64,000 nucleotides of DNA from Blautia glucerasea. Its GTDB lineage: Bacteria; Bacillota; Clostridia; Lachnospirales; Lachnospiraceae. The stretch spans positions 1-64,000 of the forward strand of contig NZ_JAAITU010000004.1 of assembly GCF_013304385.1 (NCBI RefSeq), written 5' to 3'. The notes below the pieces were generated by a model. It did not search any database, was not told the origin of the DNA, and saw only the letters and a program-made list of their open reading frames with translations. The position numbers were made by a program, and so were the translations under genes. This document shows, piece by piece, positions 7,447-15,937 of this stretch; position 1 is the first letter of the stretch; every line of letters begins with the position of its first letter.

Positions 7447-10400
7447 ATGAAGAAAGATCTTAAAACTCTTAACAGATCACTGGCAATTGCCATTGCAGCA
7501 GCAATGACTATGACATCTGTTCCAAGCACACTTTTTGCTGCTGATTTTACAGACAGCGATGTGGCAGTAGAAGCAGTTGAGCCAGAAGAGACAGAGGCAC
7601 CGGTGGATGTAGAGGAAGAGCCGGCAGTAGAAGAAGCAACAGAGTTCAGCAGCGATGCGGCAGAAACAGAGGATGTTTTCTCTGATCATGTATCCGAGGA
7701 GGCAACCGTAGATACTGCAGATGTACAGGTTGGTACTCCTGGCACACCTGCTAAGGTAACCGGTCTTTATATTGACACAGATAAGGATTATGTGTCTTCT
7801 CCGGTGCTTCGCTGGAATACAGTAGAGGGTGCATACAAATATGAATTTGCTGTAACAGATGCAGCCGGGAATGAGTATGGATATGTTTCCACGGACAGCA
7901 AGACTGGCAAATATGTGTTTAGATATGCTTCTAAGGATTGGGCCAGTGCAATGCCATCATATGACGTGACTAATCTGGCAGGACAGTATGCATATAAGAT
8001 TGCAGCAGATGGCTCTGATTACGAGAGTATATATGCAGATGCAGAGAAGAAGGTACTTCTTAAATCTCTTTCAGCTGGACAGACTTATAATATCCGTGTA
8101 CGTGCAGTGAACCGTTATCAGGATCCTGCAACTCCAAATGCAGAGGCTGTAGAGACTGTTGGTGAGTGGTCTGATCCGGTAGTTTACGCAGTTCCTGCAA
8201 CATATGCTCCTGTACAGCTTACCAATTTAAGATATGCATCTGAGGATGATGATAATCTGTATTTTGCATATGATGGTGCTGTTACAGCAGGATCTGTTCA
8301 TGGACAGTACACATCCGATCCAGATTATGCAAATCTGTATGAATGGGAATGGGAGGATGCATATGCAGATGCATCCAAGACTACATTGGCTATTTCCAAG
8401 AGTGATCTTGAAAGCGGAAAGACCTATTATCTCCGTGTGATCAACCGTGTAAATGGTAATTCCCTCACAGATGCACAGGGCAAGGACGTTTGGTCTAATG
8501 TAATTGCATTCACCTATACTGCAAAACAGGCAGATCCACTTAAAACAATTACAGGCCTGACCATGTACAACGAAGGACGAGATTCCTACAGTTTCCGTTT
8601 TGATCCGGTGCTTGAAGAAGATGATAAATGGGAACTTCAGTGGTCCAAGGATCCAAACTTTGTAACGGATGTACAGAGCAGCGCTAAGGGTACTTATGTA
8701 TCAAAATATTCTATGGAAACAGGTGCGACATATTATGTAAGAGCCATTACTTATAAGTATGGCGCAAAGGGTATAGAGTATGGTACACCGTCCAATATCG
8801 TTACGATTGTCAAAGCAAAAGAGCCTACCGCATCCAATCTGGTTCTTGCTGAAAAGACAGAAGACGGATATGTTTTCAAATATACTGGAAATATTAAGCT
8901 TCCAAACAGCGGTATCCAGTTGTGGATCTCCAAGGATCCTGGATTTTCAAATAATCCTTCACTGACCAAGCTGAGAACAAATTCCGATGGCGAGGAACAG
9001 TTTACTCTCTATAACAGTTATTTTGAGCCAGGCTATACTTACTATGTATGTATCAGACCATACAGTGAAGACAGCAGCCTTGAAGATTCCAATAAGGCAG
9101 ATGAGACATGGTATGGAGCATTTTCCAATACTGTAACCGTATCTCCAAAGGTTTCTGATGTAAACGTAACTGCAGAGGTTGCTTCTACAAGCATTACTCT
9201 TACTGCAACTGCAGAGGATCCTTCTTACGCAACAGGATATCAGTTCCAGAAGAAGGTTGGCAAGAAATACCAGAATCTTGGAAAGACTACAAATGGTATT
9301 TACACAGATAAGAAGCTGAAACCTAATACTGCTTATACTTACCGTGTACGTGCTTACTATGTAAGCGAGAAGACAGGCAAGACTTCTTATGGTGCATGGA
9401 AGACGTATACAACTCTTACCTGGGGCGGCAATCTGAATGTGAGAGCAGTTGCAAAAGGTAAGACATCTGTAAAGCTTACCTGGAATAAGCTGAAAGGCGC
9501 ACAGGGATACGAGGTATTCCGTACTGTAACAGATTCCTATGGAAAGAGCTACAGCGCAGACCAGGGAAGAACCAATACCTATGAAAAGTGGACACTTGTA
9601 AAAGACATCAAGAAAGCATCCGCAAAGACCTACACTGTGAAACGTCTTGCTGCAGGACAGGATTACAGATTTAAAGTACGTGCATACAAAGTTGTAAATG
9701 GAAAGAAATACTATATTGAAGACGAAGATAGCTGTACATTAGATTTTGCATTATGGATTGTTTCCAGCAAGCAGAATGCAAATGGTACATTAAAACTTAC
9801 CTGGAATCCGGTTTATGCTGGTAATGGCTATCTGATTGAGAAGAAAAACCGGGATACAGGCGTATGGGAAGCATATAAGACTATTACAAGGGCAGCAACT
9901 TCTTCTTTTACCTTCCCGGCAGCAAATGGACAGACAGATACTTACAGGATCCGTGCATATAAGAACGGTAACCCGAAGACCTACACTGAGGACTACAGCT
10001 TTGAGGTAGATCCATATCTGGCAGCACCTACAGGCGTAAAGGCGACTGTAAATAAAGCAGACGGAAGCATTACTGTTAAATGGAATCCGGTAGCAGGCGC
10101 TGATTACTATGAAGTATACAGAACTACAAGAGCTGCATCCACATATAACAAGGATACCAAGACATATTCATATTCATATGGATATGCCAATAGGCTGGAC
10201 AATTGGGTTGTTGATGCTAATTCCAAATATGGTTATAAGGTTTCTGATGAGGATCTGACAGCTACCACCACCACTGACAGAAAAGTATCATATGTGAATG
10301 GCAACGGCATTGAGCAGACATGGTATGAAGGACCGAAGGCAGGCGTTAAGTACTACTATTATGTAGTTGCTGTTAAGAATGGTACTGCTTATGCGGTTAA

Positions 10401-10755
10401 AGACAGCGGTAAGACTATCGAAAGCGGAAACAGTGCAGCTGCAGCAGCAACTGTAACAAATGTAACAGTTGCAAAGACAAAGATCACTTCCGGCAAAGCA
10501 ACAAAGGGCAAAGTTACCCTGAAATGGAAGAAAGTTGCAGGAGCAGCTGGATATGAAGTATACCGTTCCACAAAGAAGGGCAGCGGATATACCAAGCTGG
10601 CTACTATCACAAAAGGCTCTACTGTGAAGCTTACAGACAAGACTGTAAAGGCTGGAAAGAAATACTACTACAAAGTACGTGCGTATAAGGCAAACGAGGC
10701 TGGTGTAGATGTATATGCAGCTTATTCAGCAGCAAAAGCAGTAAAAGCAAAATAA
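7447..10755 (+). CDS. Large secreted FN3-repeat surface protein
   Basis: A 1102-residue exported protein. The signal peptide (MKKDLKTLNRS ... TLFAADF) is followed by a very acidic segment of about 65 residues. The rest is a string of roughly eight to nine fibronectin type III-like repeats, each showing a WN(K/P)V..A.GY(E)V core and a YY.VRAY closing strand. The last repeats are rich in Lys and Tyr and give a basic C-terminus. There is no sortase motif, SLH or choline-binding repeat. An in-frame TTG 22 codons upstream has no ribosome binding site, whereas the chosen ATG follows AGGAGGGAAAGC. It shares the acidic-N/basic-C plan with the other two giant proteins here. Likely surface or adhesive; ligand unknown. 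Confidence 0.8.
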   Translation: MKKDLKTLNRSLAIAIAAAMTMTSVPSTLFAADFTDSDVAVEAVEPEETEAPVDVEEEPAVEEATEFSSDAAETEDVFSDHVSEEATVDTADVQVGTPGTPAKVTGLYIDTDKDYVSSPVLRWNTVEGAYKYEFAVTDAAGNEYGYVSTDSKTGKYVFRYASKDWASAMPSYDVTNLAGQYAYKIAADGSDYESIYADAEKKVLLKSLSAGQTYNIRVRAVNRYQDPATPNAEAVETVGEWSDPVVYAVPATYAPVQLTNLRYASEDDDNLYFAYDGAVTAGSVHGQYTSDPDYANLYEWEWEDAYADASKTTLAISKSDLESGKTYYLRVINRVNGNSLTDAQGKDVWSNVIAFTYTAKQADPLKTITGLTMYNEGRDSYSFRFDPVLEEDDKWELQWSKDPNFVTDVQSSAKGTYVSKYSMETGATYYVRAITYKYGAKGIEYGTPSNIVTIVKAKEPTASNLVLAEKTEDGYVFKYTGNIKLPNSGIQLWISKDPGFSNNPSLTKLRTNSDGEEQFTLYNSYFEPGYTYYVCIRPYSEDSSLEDSNKADETWYGAFSNTVTVSPKVSDVNVTAEVASTSITLTATAEDPSYATGYQFQKKVGKKYQNLGKTTNGIYTDKKLKPNTAYTYRVRAYYVSEKTGKTSYGAWKTYTTLTWGGNLNVRAVAKGKTSVKLTWNKLKGAQGYEVFRTVTDSYGKSYSADQGRTNTYEKWTLVKDIKKASAKTYTVKRLAAGQDYRFKVRAYKVVNGKKYYIEDEDSCTLDFALWIVSSKQNANGTLKLTWNPVYAGNGYLIEKKNRDTGVWEAYKTITRAATSSFTFPAANGQTDTYRIRAYKNGNPKTYTEDYSFEVDPYLAAPTGVKATVNKADGSITVKWNPVAGADYYEVYRTTRAASTYNKDTKTYSYSYGYANRLDNWVVDANSKYGYKVSDEDLTATTTTDRKVSYVNGNGIEQTWYEGPKAGVKYYYYVVAVKNGTAYAVKDSGKTIESGNSAAAAATVTNVTVAKTKITSGKATKGKVTLKWKKVAGAAGYEVYRSTKKGSGYTKLATITKGSTVKLTDKTVKAGKKYYYKVRAYKANEAGVDVYAAYSAAKAVKAK

Positions 10756-10816
10756 TAGATGCACAAGGCAGAAGCGATCTGCCAGGGCATTCACAGATGT
10801 ATCAGAAATGATGAAG

Positions 10817-10850
10817 AACCGTCGCAGGTATGTGCCTGCGGCGGTTTTTT
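10817..10850 (+). terminator. Rho-independent terminator
   Basis: AACCG.CGCAGG pairs with CCTGCG.CGGTT around a 6-nt loop, followed by a run of six T. Confidence 0.88.
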
Positions 10851-10867
10851 GAAGAGGAGAAAGCAAG

Positions 10868-12097
10868 ATGAAGATGATCACAGATCTGCATATCCATTCC
10901 AGGTATTCTATGGCAACCAGTAAAGACGGAAATCCGGAAAATCTGGATCTTTGGGCAAGAAAAAAGGGGATCAGTCTTATTGGAACAGGAGATTTTACCC
11001 ATCCTGCATGGAGAGGGGAACTTTTGGAAAAACTGATTCCTGCAGAGGATGGATTGTACCGTTTGAAAGAGGAGTATGTGGCTTTGGAGGCCAAAAAGTA
11101 TCCGGGAGAAGCACCCAGGTTTGTGATCACCGGGGAGATCAGTTCTGTTTATAAAAAGTATGGGAAGTCAAGAAGAGTTCATAATGTACTTATACTTCCA
11201 GGGCTGGAAGCTGCAGATCAGCTGTCAAGCAGACTTGAAAAGATCGGAAATATCCATTCAGACGGAAGACCTATCCTGGGCCTTGACAGCCATGATCTTC
11301 TTGAGCTTATGCTGGATACCTGTCCGGAGGGAATGCTGGTACCTGCACATATATGGACACCGCATTATTCAGTATTTGGCGCATTTACCAGATTTCAAAG
11401 TATGGAAGAATGTTTTGGCGATCTGACATCTTATGTGCATGCTGTGGAAACGGGGTTATCTTCAGATCCGGCTATGAATTGGCAGTTATCCTCACTGGAT
11501 GCTTATCAGCTGATTTCCAATTCGGATGCTCATTCTCCGGGAAAGCTGGGGCGGGAGGCAAATCTTCTGGATATAGACAGATCCTATAAGGGGCTGTATC
11601 AGGCAATCCAGAAGGGGCAGGGGCTTGACGGAACGTTGGAATTTTTTCCTGAAGAAGGAAAGTACCATTACGATGGACACCGAAAATGTGGGATCTGCTT
11701 AAGCCCTGAGGAAACAGAGCAATACCATGGGCTTTGCCCGGTTTGTGGGAAAAAGCTGACGATTGGCGTAGAACACAGGCTACAGGAACTGGCGGATAGG
11801 AAAAAAGGCTTTGTACCAAAGAATGCCAGACACTTTGAGAAGCTGGTGCCTTTGCCGGAAGTGATCAGTCAGGTTATGGGATTTTCACCAACAAGTAAAA
11901 GGGTTCAGGCAAAATACCAGGAACTGTTGAAAAGTCTGGGATCAGAATTTGACATTTTACGGCAGGTTCCGCTGGAAGACCTTAAAAAAACAGGCGGCGA
12001 ATTGCTTAGTGAAAGTATTGGATGTATCCGAAGGGGAAATGTGATCTGTCATCCTGGGTATGATGGAGCGTATGGGACTATAGAATTCGGAAACTGA
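10868..12097 (+). CDS. PHP-domain endonuclease Q-like protein (EndoQ)
   Basis: A 409-residue PHP-superfamily protein of the TIGR00375/EndoQ type. EndoQ nicks DNA 5' of deaminated bases (deoxyuridine, hypoxanthine, xanthine) and abasic sites. It was described in Thermococcales and a few bacteria including Bacillus pumilus. Metal ligands are visible as DLHIHSRYS near the N-terminus, GTGDFTHP, GEISS, VHNVLI, PAHIWTP and SNSDAHS. A C4 zinc module (CGIC, then CPVCGK) follows at about 275-298, as in EndoQ, and the C-terminal extension includes GFSPTSKRVQ. The ribosome binding site GAGGAGAAAG precedes the ATG. A YfcE-type phosphodiesterase follows 62 bp downstream. Biochemical activity is inferred from family. 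Confidence 0.82.
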   Translation: MKMITDLHIHSRYSMATSKDGNPENLDLWARKKGISLIGTGDFTHPAWRGELLEKLIPAEDGLYRLKEEYVALEAKKYPGEAPRFVITGEISSVYKKYGKSRRVHNVLILPGLEAADQLSSRLEKIGNIHSDGRPILGLDSHDLLELMLDTCPEGMLVPAHIWTPHYSVFGAFTRFQSMEECFGDLTSYVHAVETGLSSDPAMNWQLSSLDAYQLISNSDAHSPGKLGREANLLDIDRSYKGLYQAIQKGQGLDGTLEFFPEEGKYHYDGHRKCGICLSPEETEQYHGLCPVCGKKLTIGVEHRLQELADRKKGFVPKNARHFEKLVPLPEVISQVMGFSPTSKRVQAKYQELLKSLGSEFDILRQVPLEDLKKTGGELLSESIGCIRRGNVICHPGYDGAYGTIEFGN

Positions 12098-12159
12098 GCA
12101 GAAATAAGGAATACGTAACTGTAAAGCTATGTCTTAAAACCAGGAGGAAATAAGGGGAA

Positions 12160-12624
12160 ATGGCGGTAAAAATTGGTATTATCTCAGATACTCATGGCCT
12201 GTTGCGGCAGGAAGTTGTGGAGAATCTGAAAGACTGCAGGTATATTCTGCATGCAGGAGATGTGACAGATCCTGGAATTTTGGATCAACTGCGGGTAATG
12301 GGGGATTTGTATGCAGTTCAGGGAAATAATGATAGAAGCTGGCAGCGTCCGCTTGCCCAAAGTCTGTGGTTTGAGATTGAAGGTGTCCGCTTTTTTATGG
12401 TGCACAATAAAAAAGATGTGGCCTGGGATCTGAAAGACCGACAGGTGGTTATTTTTGGACACAGCCATAAATATTTCCAGGAAATAATTGATGGCCGGTT
12501 GTGGCTGAATCCGGGAAGCTGCGGCCATTCCCGTTTTGGAGGAGATGTGACCATGGCTGTAATGATTGTAGAAAATGGAAGCTATCAGGTGGAAAAAATC
12601 GTGATTCCCACAGTTGCAATTTAA
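12160..12624 (+). CDS. YfcE/MJ0936-family metallophosphoesterase
   Basis: A 154-residue calcineurin-like phosphoesterase of the small single-domain type acting on artificial phosphodiesters. All metal-binding motifs are present: ISDTHG, HAGDVTD, GNND, the VHNKKD histidine, GHSHK, and NPGSCGHSR. The start follows AGGAGGAAATAAGGGGAA. It sits between the EndoQ-like gene and a membrane protein gene on the same strand and may be co-transcribed with either. The natural substrate of this family is unsettled. Confidence 0.87.
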   Translation: MAVKIGIISDTHGLLRQEVVENLKDCRYILHAGDVTDPGILDQLRVMGDLYAVQGNNDRSWQRPLAQSLWFEIEGVRFFMVHNKKDVAWDLKDRQVVIFGHSHKYFQEIIDGRLWLNPGSCGHSRFGGDVTMAVMIVENGSYQVEKIVIPTVAI

Positions 12625-12680
12625 AAGGGACGGAGTATAATAAAAAAACGCAGAAAGTTGTGGCAGATATAAGGAGGGTT

Positions 12681-12752
12681 GATGTGGATAAAAAGGAATC
12701 CAATGTGGATAAAAAGAAATCTGATGTGAATAAAAAGAAAGCCGATGTGAAA
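12681..12752. repeat. 21-bp in-frame tandem repeat, 3.4 copies
   Basis: Units of the type GATGTGGATAAAAAGAAATC repeat with a 21-bp period and encode VDKKES, NVDKKKS, DVNKKKA, DVKF. The array spans the start codon of the downstream gene, so the first unit overlaps its translation initiation region. Confidence 0.85.
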
Positions 12753-13196
12753 TTTATTGTTGGAATGGTGATCCTGGTGGCTGTGATGGCAGTTATGTGC
12801 GGATCTTTCTGGAAGGTGGTATCTATGCAGGCCGCCAAAGATAAGGAAGATGAGGCCAGACAGGAGCAGGAGGCAATCCGGGCGATCTGTGTAGAGGCAG
12901 GAGATGGACTGAAGGAGCAGGTATTTGTGGACATGACTACAAAGACTGTATTCAAGGCAGATATTCCATCTGAGGGGATCTATAACCGTAATGGAAAACT
13001 GGTCCAGGGAGATGTACTGGAAAATGGAGATATGGTAAAGATTTATGGAGATTCGGTGATGACCAGATCTATACCCGCTCAGTATCCAGGAGTTACAAAA
13101 ATGCAGAGGATGGGACGGGCAACTCTGGAGGAAGCCCAGCCATATCAGCAGATCGTGGATGATCTTATGGCATCAACAAAGGTTGTAACAGAATAA
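12684..13196 (+). CDS. Membrane-anchored protein with lysine-rich heptad repeat and OB-like extracytoplasmic domain
   Basis: The open frame reaches back into the phosphodiesterase gene, but the best start is a GTG behind AAGGAGGGTTGAT, giving 170 residues. The N-terminus is a 7-residue tandem repeat (DVxKKKS), followed by one transmembrane helix (FIVGMVILVAVMAVMCGSFW). The outside portion begins with a charged linker and ends with a domain containing ENGDMVKIYGDS and IPAQYPGV, reminiscent of the small DUF3221/YobA-like OB fold, though that assignment is tentative. It precedes lrgAB on the same strand. Function unknown. Confidence 0.65.
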   Translation: MDKKESNVDKKKSDVNKKKADVKFIVGMVILVAVMAVMCGSFWKVVSMQAAKDKEDEARQEQEAIRAICVEAGDGLKEQVFVDMTTKTVFKADIPSEGIYNRNGKLVQGDVLENGDMVKIYGDSVMTRSIPAQYPGVTKMQRMGRATLEEAQPYQQIVDDLMASTKVVTE

Positions 13197-13257
13197 GCTG
13201 TTGTGAATTTCTGAATATTACAAAATTATATTATATACGAAAGAAAGTGTGCACAGA

Positions 13258-13623
13258 ATGAAGTTTTTAAGACAATTTGGAATTATCTTACTGTTATCAG
13301 CTCTTGGGGAGGGGCTTCATGCCTTGCTTCCCTTGCCTGTACCTGCCAGTGTATATGGACTGGTACTGATGCTGGCTGCGCTGATGACTGGTATTATAAA
13401 AGTAGGGCAGGTAGAGGAAACGGCGGATTTTCTTATTGAGATCATGCCGGTGATGTTTGTACCGGCAGGTGTAGGATTATTGAATGCCTGGGGGGTGTTG
13501 CAGCCAATCTGGGTGCCGGTTGTTATGATCACAGTGATCACTACAGTGATCGTGATGGTAGTAACCGGAAGAGTAACACAGACTGTAATTGAAAAAGACA
13601 GAAAGGGACATGACAGCAAATGA
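13258..13623 (+). CDS. lrgA: LrgA/CidA-family holin-like membrane protein
   Basis: A ~121-residue protein with four predicted membrane helices and the CidA/LrgA signature LLLPVPASVYGLVL-like segment (seen here as LPLPVPASVYG) and MPVMFVPAGVG. The family modulates murein hydrolase activity and autolysis; in Bacillus and streptococci the LrgAB-type pair also takes part in pyruvate uptake. It overlaps the lrgB start by four bases, forming the usual pair. A GTG three codons upstream is an alternative start. Confidence 0.88.
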   Translation: MKFLRQFGIILLLSALGEGLHALLPLPVPASVYGLVLMLAALMTGIIKVGQVEETADFLIEIMPVMFVPAGVGLLNAWGVLQPIWVPVVMITVITTVIVMVVTGRVTQTVIEKDRKGHDSK

Positions 13624-14312
13624 CGAATTTTATAGAGAACTCCGTGTTTTTAGGTGCAGTGTTAAGCCTTGTGGCATATGAAGCAGGCATGCTTCTGAAG
13701 AGAAAATTCAAACTTGCCATATTTAATCCTCTGCTGATCGCGATTCTGTGTGTGATGGGTGTGCTTTCCCTGCTTGGTGTTGATTATGATACCTACAATG
13801 AGGGAGGCAAATATATCAGTTATCTTCTGACCCCGGCAACGGTGTGTCTGGCAGTGCCGTTATACCGTCAGATGAATCTTCTGAAGAAGAATATCAAGGC
13901 TGTGGTTCTTGGGATTGTTTCAGGTGTACTGGCAAGCCTTGTAAGTGTACTTGCTTTGGCATGGTTATTCGGGCTTTCTCATGAGGAGTATGTTACGCTT
14001 CTTCCAAAGTCCATTACAACAGCGATTGGAATGGGTGTATCTGAGGAACTGGGGGGCATTGTAACCATTACAGTAGCAGTGATCATTATTACAGGTGTTC
14101 TGGGCAACATGATCGCAGAAGCTGTGTGCCGGATCGCCAGGATCAATGAGCCTATCGCCAAAGGGCTGGCTCTTGGTACTTCTGCTCATGCCATTGGTAC
14201 TGCAAAGGCGATGGAGATGGGAGAAGTGGAAGGCGCTATGAGCAGTCTGGCCATTGCAGTGGCAGGGCTTCTTACAGTGGTGGGAGCTTCTGTTTTTGTT
14301 CAGTTTTTATGA
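13620..14312 (+). CDS. lrgB: LrgB-family membrane protein
   Basis: A 230-residue integral membrane protein with many hydrophobic segments and LrgB hallmarks: [27 protein letters not shown] and [17 protein letters not shown]. It partners LrgA, whose stop it overlaps (ATGA), in antiholin-like control of autolysis or pyruvate transport. A terminator follows the gene. Confidence 0.92.
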   Translation: MTNFIENSVFLGAVLSLVAYEAGMLLKRKFKLAIFNPLLIAILCVMGVLSLLGVDYDTYNEGGKYISYLLTPATVCLAVPLYRQMNLLKKNIKAVVLGIVSGVLASLVSVLALAWLFGLSHEEYVTLLPKSITTAIGMGVSEELGGIVTITVAVIIITGVLGNMIAEAVCRIARINEPIAKGLALGTSAHAIGTAKAMEMGEVEGAMSSLAIAVAGLLTVVGASVFVQFL

Positions 14313-14327
14313 TGATACCGATCTATG

Positions 14328-14358
14328 GCTGTCAGGACTACGGTTCTGGCAGCTTTTT
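14328..14358 (+). terminator. Rho-independent terminator after lrgB
   Basis: GCTGTCAG pairs with CTGGCAGC (one G-U), followed directly by TTTTT. Confidence 0.75.
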
Positions 14359-14488
14359 CGTATCTTTTTTGTGGCAGGCATTACAGTTGATATGATGTTG
14401 TGGGTAAAAGCCTAAGGCAATGATACCTATGGACTGTTTCGTGCTATGCACTCCAACAATCCTACCCTGGTATCGTGATACATAAAAA

Positions 14489-14629
14489 CGAACAAATATT
14501 CGAACATAAAATTGTAGAATATTGACAAAATAAACAAATGTTCGAAAAAGAAGAATTTATGCCGTTTTATTGTACTGAATATGTGATATACTCTCAATAA
14601 ATAGAAAATATGTTCTGAAAATATGTTCG
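14489..14629 (+). promoter_or_regulatory. Cluster of four LexA-like boxes around an extended -10 promoter
   Basis: CGAACAAATATTCG (14489-14502), AAACAAATGTTCG (14532-14544), GAAAATATGTTC (14604-14615) and GAAAATATGTTCG (14617-14629) each resemble the Firmicutes LexA operator CGAACnnnnGTTCG, mostly with one degenerate half. A TG-extended -10 (TGATATACT, 14584-14592) lies between them. The last two boxes are direct repeats on a 13-bp period. Assignment to LexA is inferred; another repressor with TTCG half-sites is possible. Confidence 0.5.
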
Positions 14630-14659
14630 AAAATTAAGCGAAATAAGGGGAGAGAGTAT

Positions 14660-14932
14660 ATGTGGGGATCAGAGAAAAGTACAGGCAGACGGGAGATGGC
14701 ATTTGCACAGGGGACAGTTTCCGGTATGACCAGGAAGTCCGGTGCACACAGAAAGGGGGAGAAGCTTTCCAGGAATATGGCTATGTTTCTCGGTATTATT
14801 TTGACTGCGGAGATTATGATCGCAGGGGCCATGGTATTTAATTTTGATTTTAAGGGCGCAGATGTTATTGCCCTGATATTTGCATTTATGGTATTATATT
14901 CTGGAGTTGTGGCAATGCTCACAGATAAGTAG
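14660..14932 (+). CDS. Small two-helix membrane protein, candidate SOS-regulated gene
   Basis: A 90-residue protein with a basic N-terminal half (GAHRKGEK) and two hydrophobic helices (MFLGIILTAEIMIAGAMVF and VIALIFAFMVLYSGVVAML) around a short acidic loop. The start follows GGGGAGAGAGTAT. No family was recognised. The cluster of LexA-like boxes upstream suggests DNA-damage induction; Firmicutes SOS regulons commonly include a small membrane protein that delays division (YneA, SosA), but no LysM or SosA-like C-terminus is present. A WYL regulator starts 11 bp downstream. Confidence 0.65.
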   Translation: MWGSEKSTGRREMAFAQGTVSGMTRKSGAHRKGEKLSRNMAMFLGIILTAEIMIAGAMVFNFDFKGADVIALIFAFMVLYSGVVAMLTDK

Positions 14933-14943
14933 GAGATGTGTAG

Positions 14944-15933
14944 ATGCCGAAGTCATTTCATCAAAAGATCAAAATATTATATTTAATGCAGGCATTTTTA
15001 GAACGTACAGACAAAGAGCATCCGATGACAATGAAGGATCTGCAGGCATATCTGGCCAATGCAGGGATCAGTGCAGAGCGCAAGACCGTTTATGACGATA
15101 TAGAGAATCTGCGGGTGTTTGGCTTGGATATAGTGAATCGAAGGGAGAAACCTTCCGGTTTTTATCTGGCACACAGAGAATTTGAACTGGCAGAGCTTAA
15201 GCTTTTGGTAGATGCGGTGCAGTCCTCCAAGTTTATTACTTCAGGGAAGTCCAGACAGCTGATCAGAAAGCTGGAAGGTCTGGCCAGTGTACACCAGGCA
15301 AGGGAACTGCAGAGACAGGTCTGGGTAGAGAACAGGGTTAAGTCCATGAATGAAAGTATCTATCATAATATTGATCAGATCCATCAGGCGATATCCAGTG
15401 ACCGTCAGATCTGTTTTCAGTATTGTGAGTGGACATTATCCAAGCAATTAAGCCTGAAGCGTAATGGGGAAAGATACAGGATCAGTCCCTGGAAGATGAT
15501 CTGGAAGGATGAGAATTATTATCTGATCGGACTTGATGAGAAGAGCGGGATCGTGAAGCATTATCGGGTTGATAAGATGCTGAAGATATCGCTGGAGGCA
15601 GAAGCGCGCAACGGTAGAGAATTTTTTGAAAGCTTTGATGAGGCCAGATTTGCAGCAGGTACATTCGGTATGTTTGGTGGCCGGGAAGAGGCAGTGGGGC
15701 TGAAGTTTGAGAATCGTCTGGTAGGGGTGGTGATTGACCATTTCGGGCAGTCCACGATGATCATTGGTAAAGATGAGAATCATTTTTCCATAAAGGTTCG
15801 TGTGAATGTAAGCGGGCAGTTTTTTGGCTGGCTGGCAGGTCTTGGGGCAGGTGTGGAGATCATATCCCCTGAGAATGTACGTTGTGAGTACAGAGACTAT
15901 CTGAAGAAGGCACTGGCTCATTATGAAGGATAA
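14944..15933 (+). CDS. WYL-domain transcriptional regulator
   Basis: A 329-residue regulator with an N-terminal winged helix-turn-helix of DeoR type (MTMKDLQAYLA ... ERKTVYDDIENLR). The central WYL domain is recognisable by ISPWKMIWKDENYYLIG and HYRVDKM. A C-terminal WCX-like extension includes FGWLAGLGAGVEIISPE. WYL domains sense nucleic-acid or nucleotide ligands, and related proteins control DNA-damage or phage-defence genes in other bacteria. It lies 11 bp after the small membrane protein gene with its own GTAGGAG site, so the two are probably co-transcribed. The target is not evident from sequence. Confidence 0.87.
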   Translation: MPKSFHQKIKILYLMQAFLERTDKEHPMTMKDLQAYLANAGISAERKTVYDDIENLRVFGLDIVNRREKPSGFYLAHREFELAELKLLVDAVQSSKFITSGKSRQLIRKLEGLASVHQARELQRQVWVENRVKSMNESIYHNIDQIHQAISSDRQICFQYCEWTLSKQLSLKRNGERYRISPWKMIWKDENYYLIGLDEKSGIVKHYRVDKMLKISLEAEARNGREFFESFDEARFAAGTFGMFGGREEAVGLKFENRLVGVVIDHFGQSTMIIGKDENHFSIKVRVNVSGQFFGWLAGLGAGVEIISPENVRCEYRDYLKKALAHYEG

Positions 15934-15937
15934 CAGG

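Noticed and set aside
1433-10755. Sortase-anchored or S-layer (SLH) proteins
   Set aside because: No LPXTG-hydrophobic-basic tail and no SLH repeats in either large protein; both end in Big_2 or FN3 domains.
13258-14312. Toxin-antitoxin or phage holin pair
   Set aside because: Sequence signatures are those of chromosomal LrgA/LrgB, and no phage genes are nearby.
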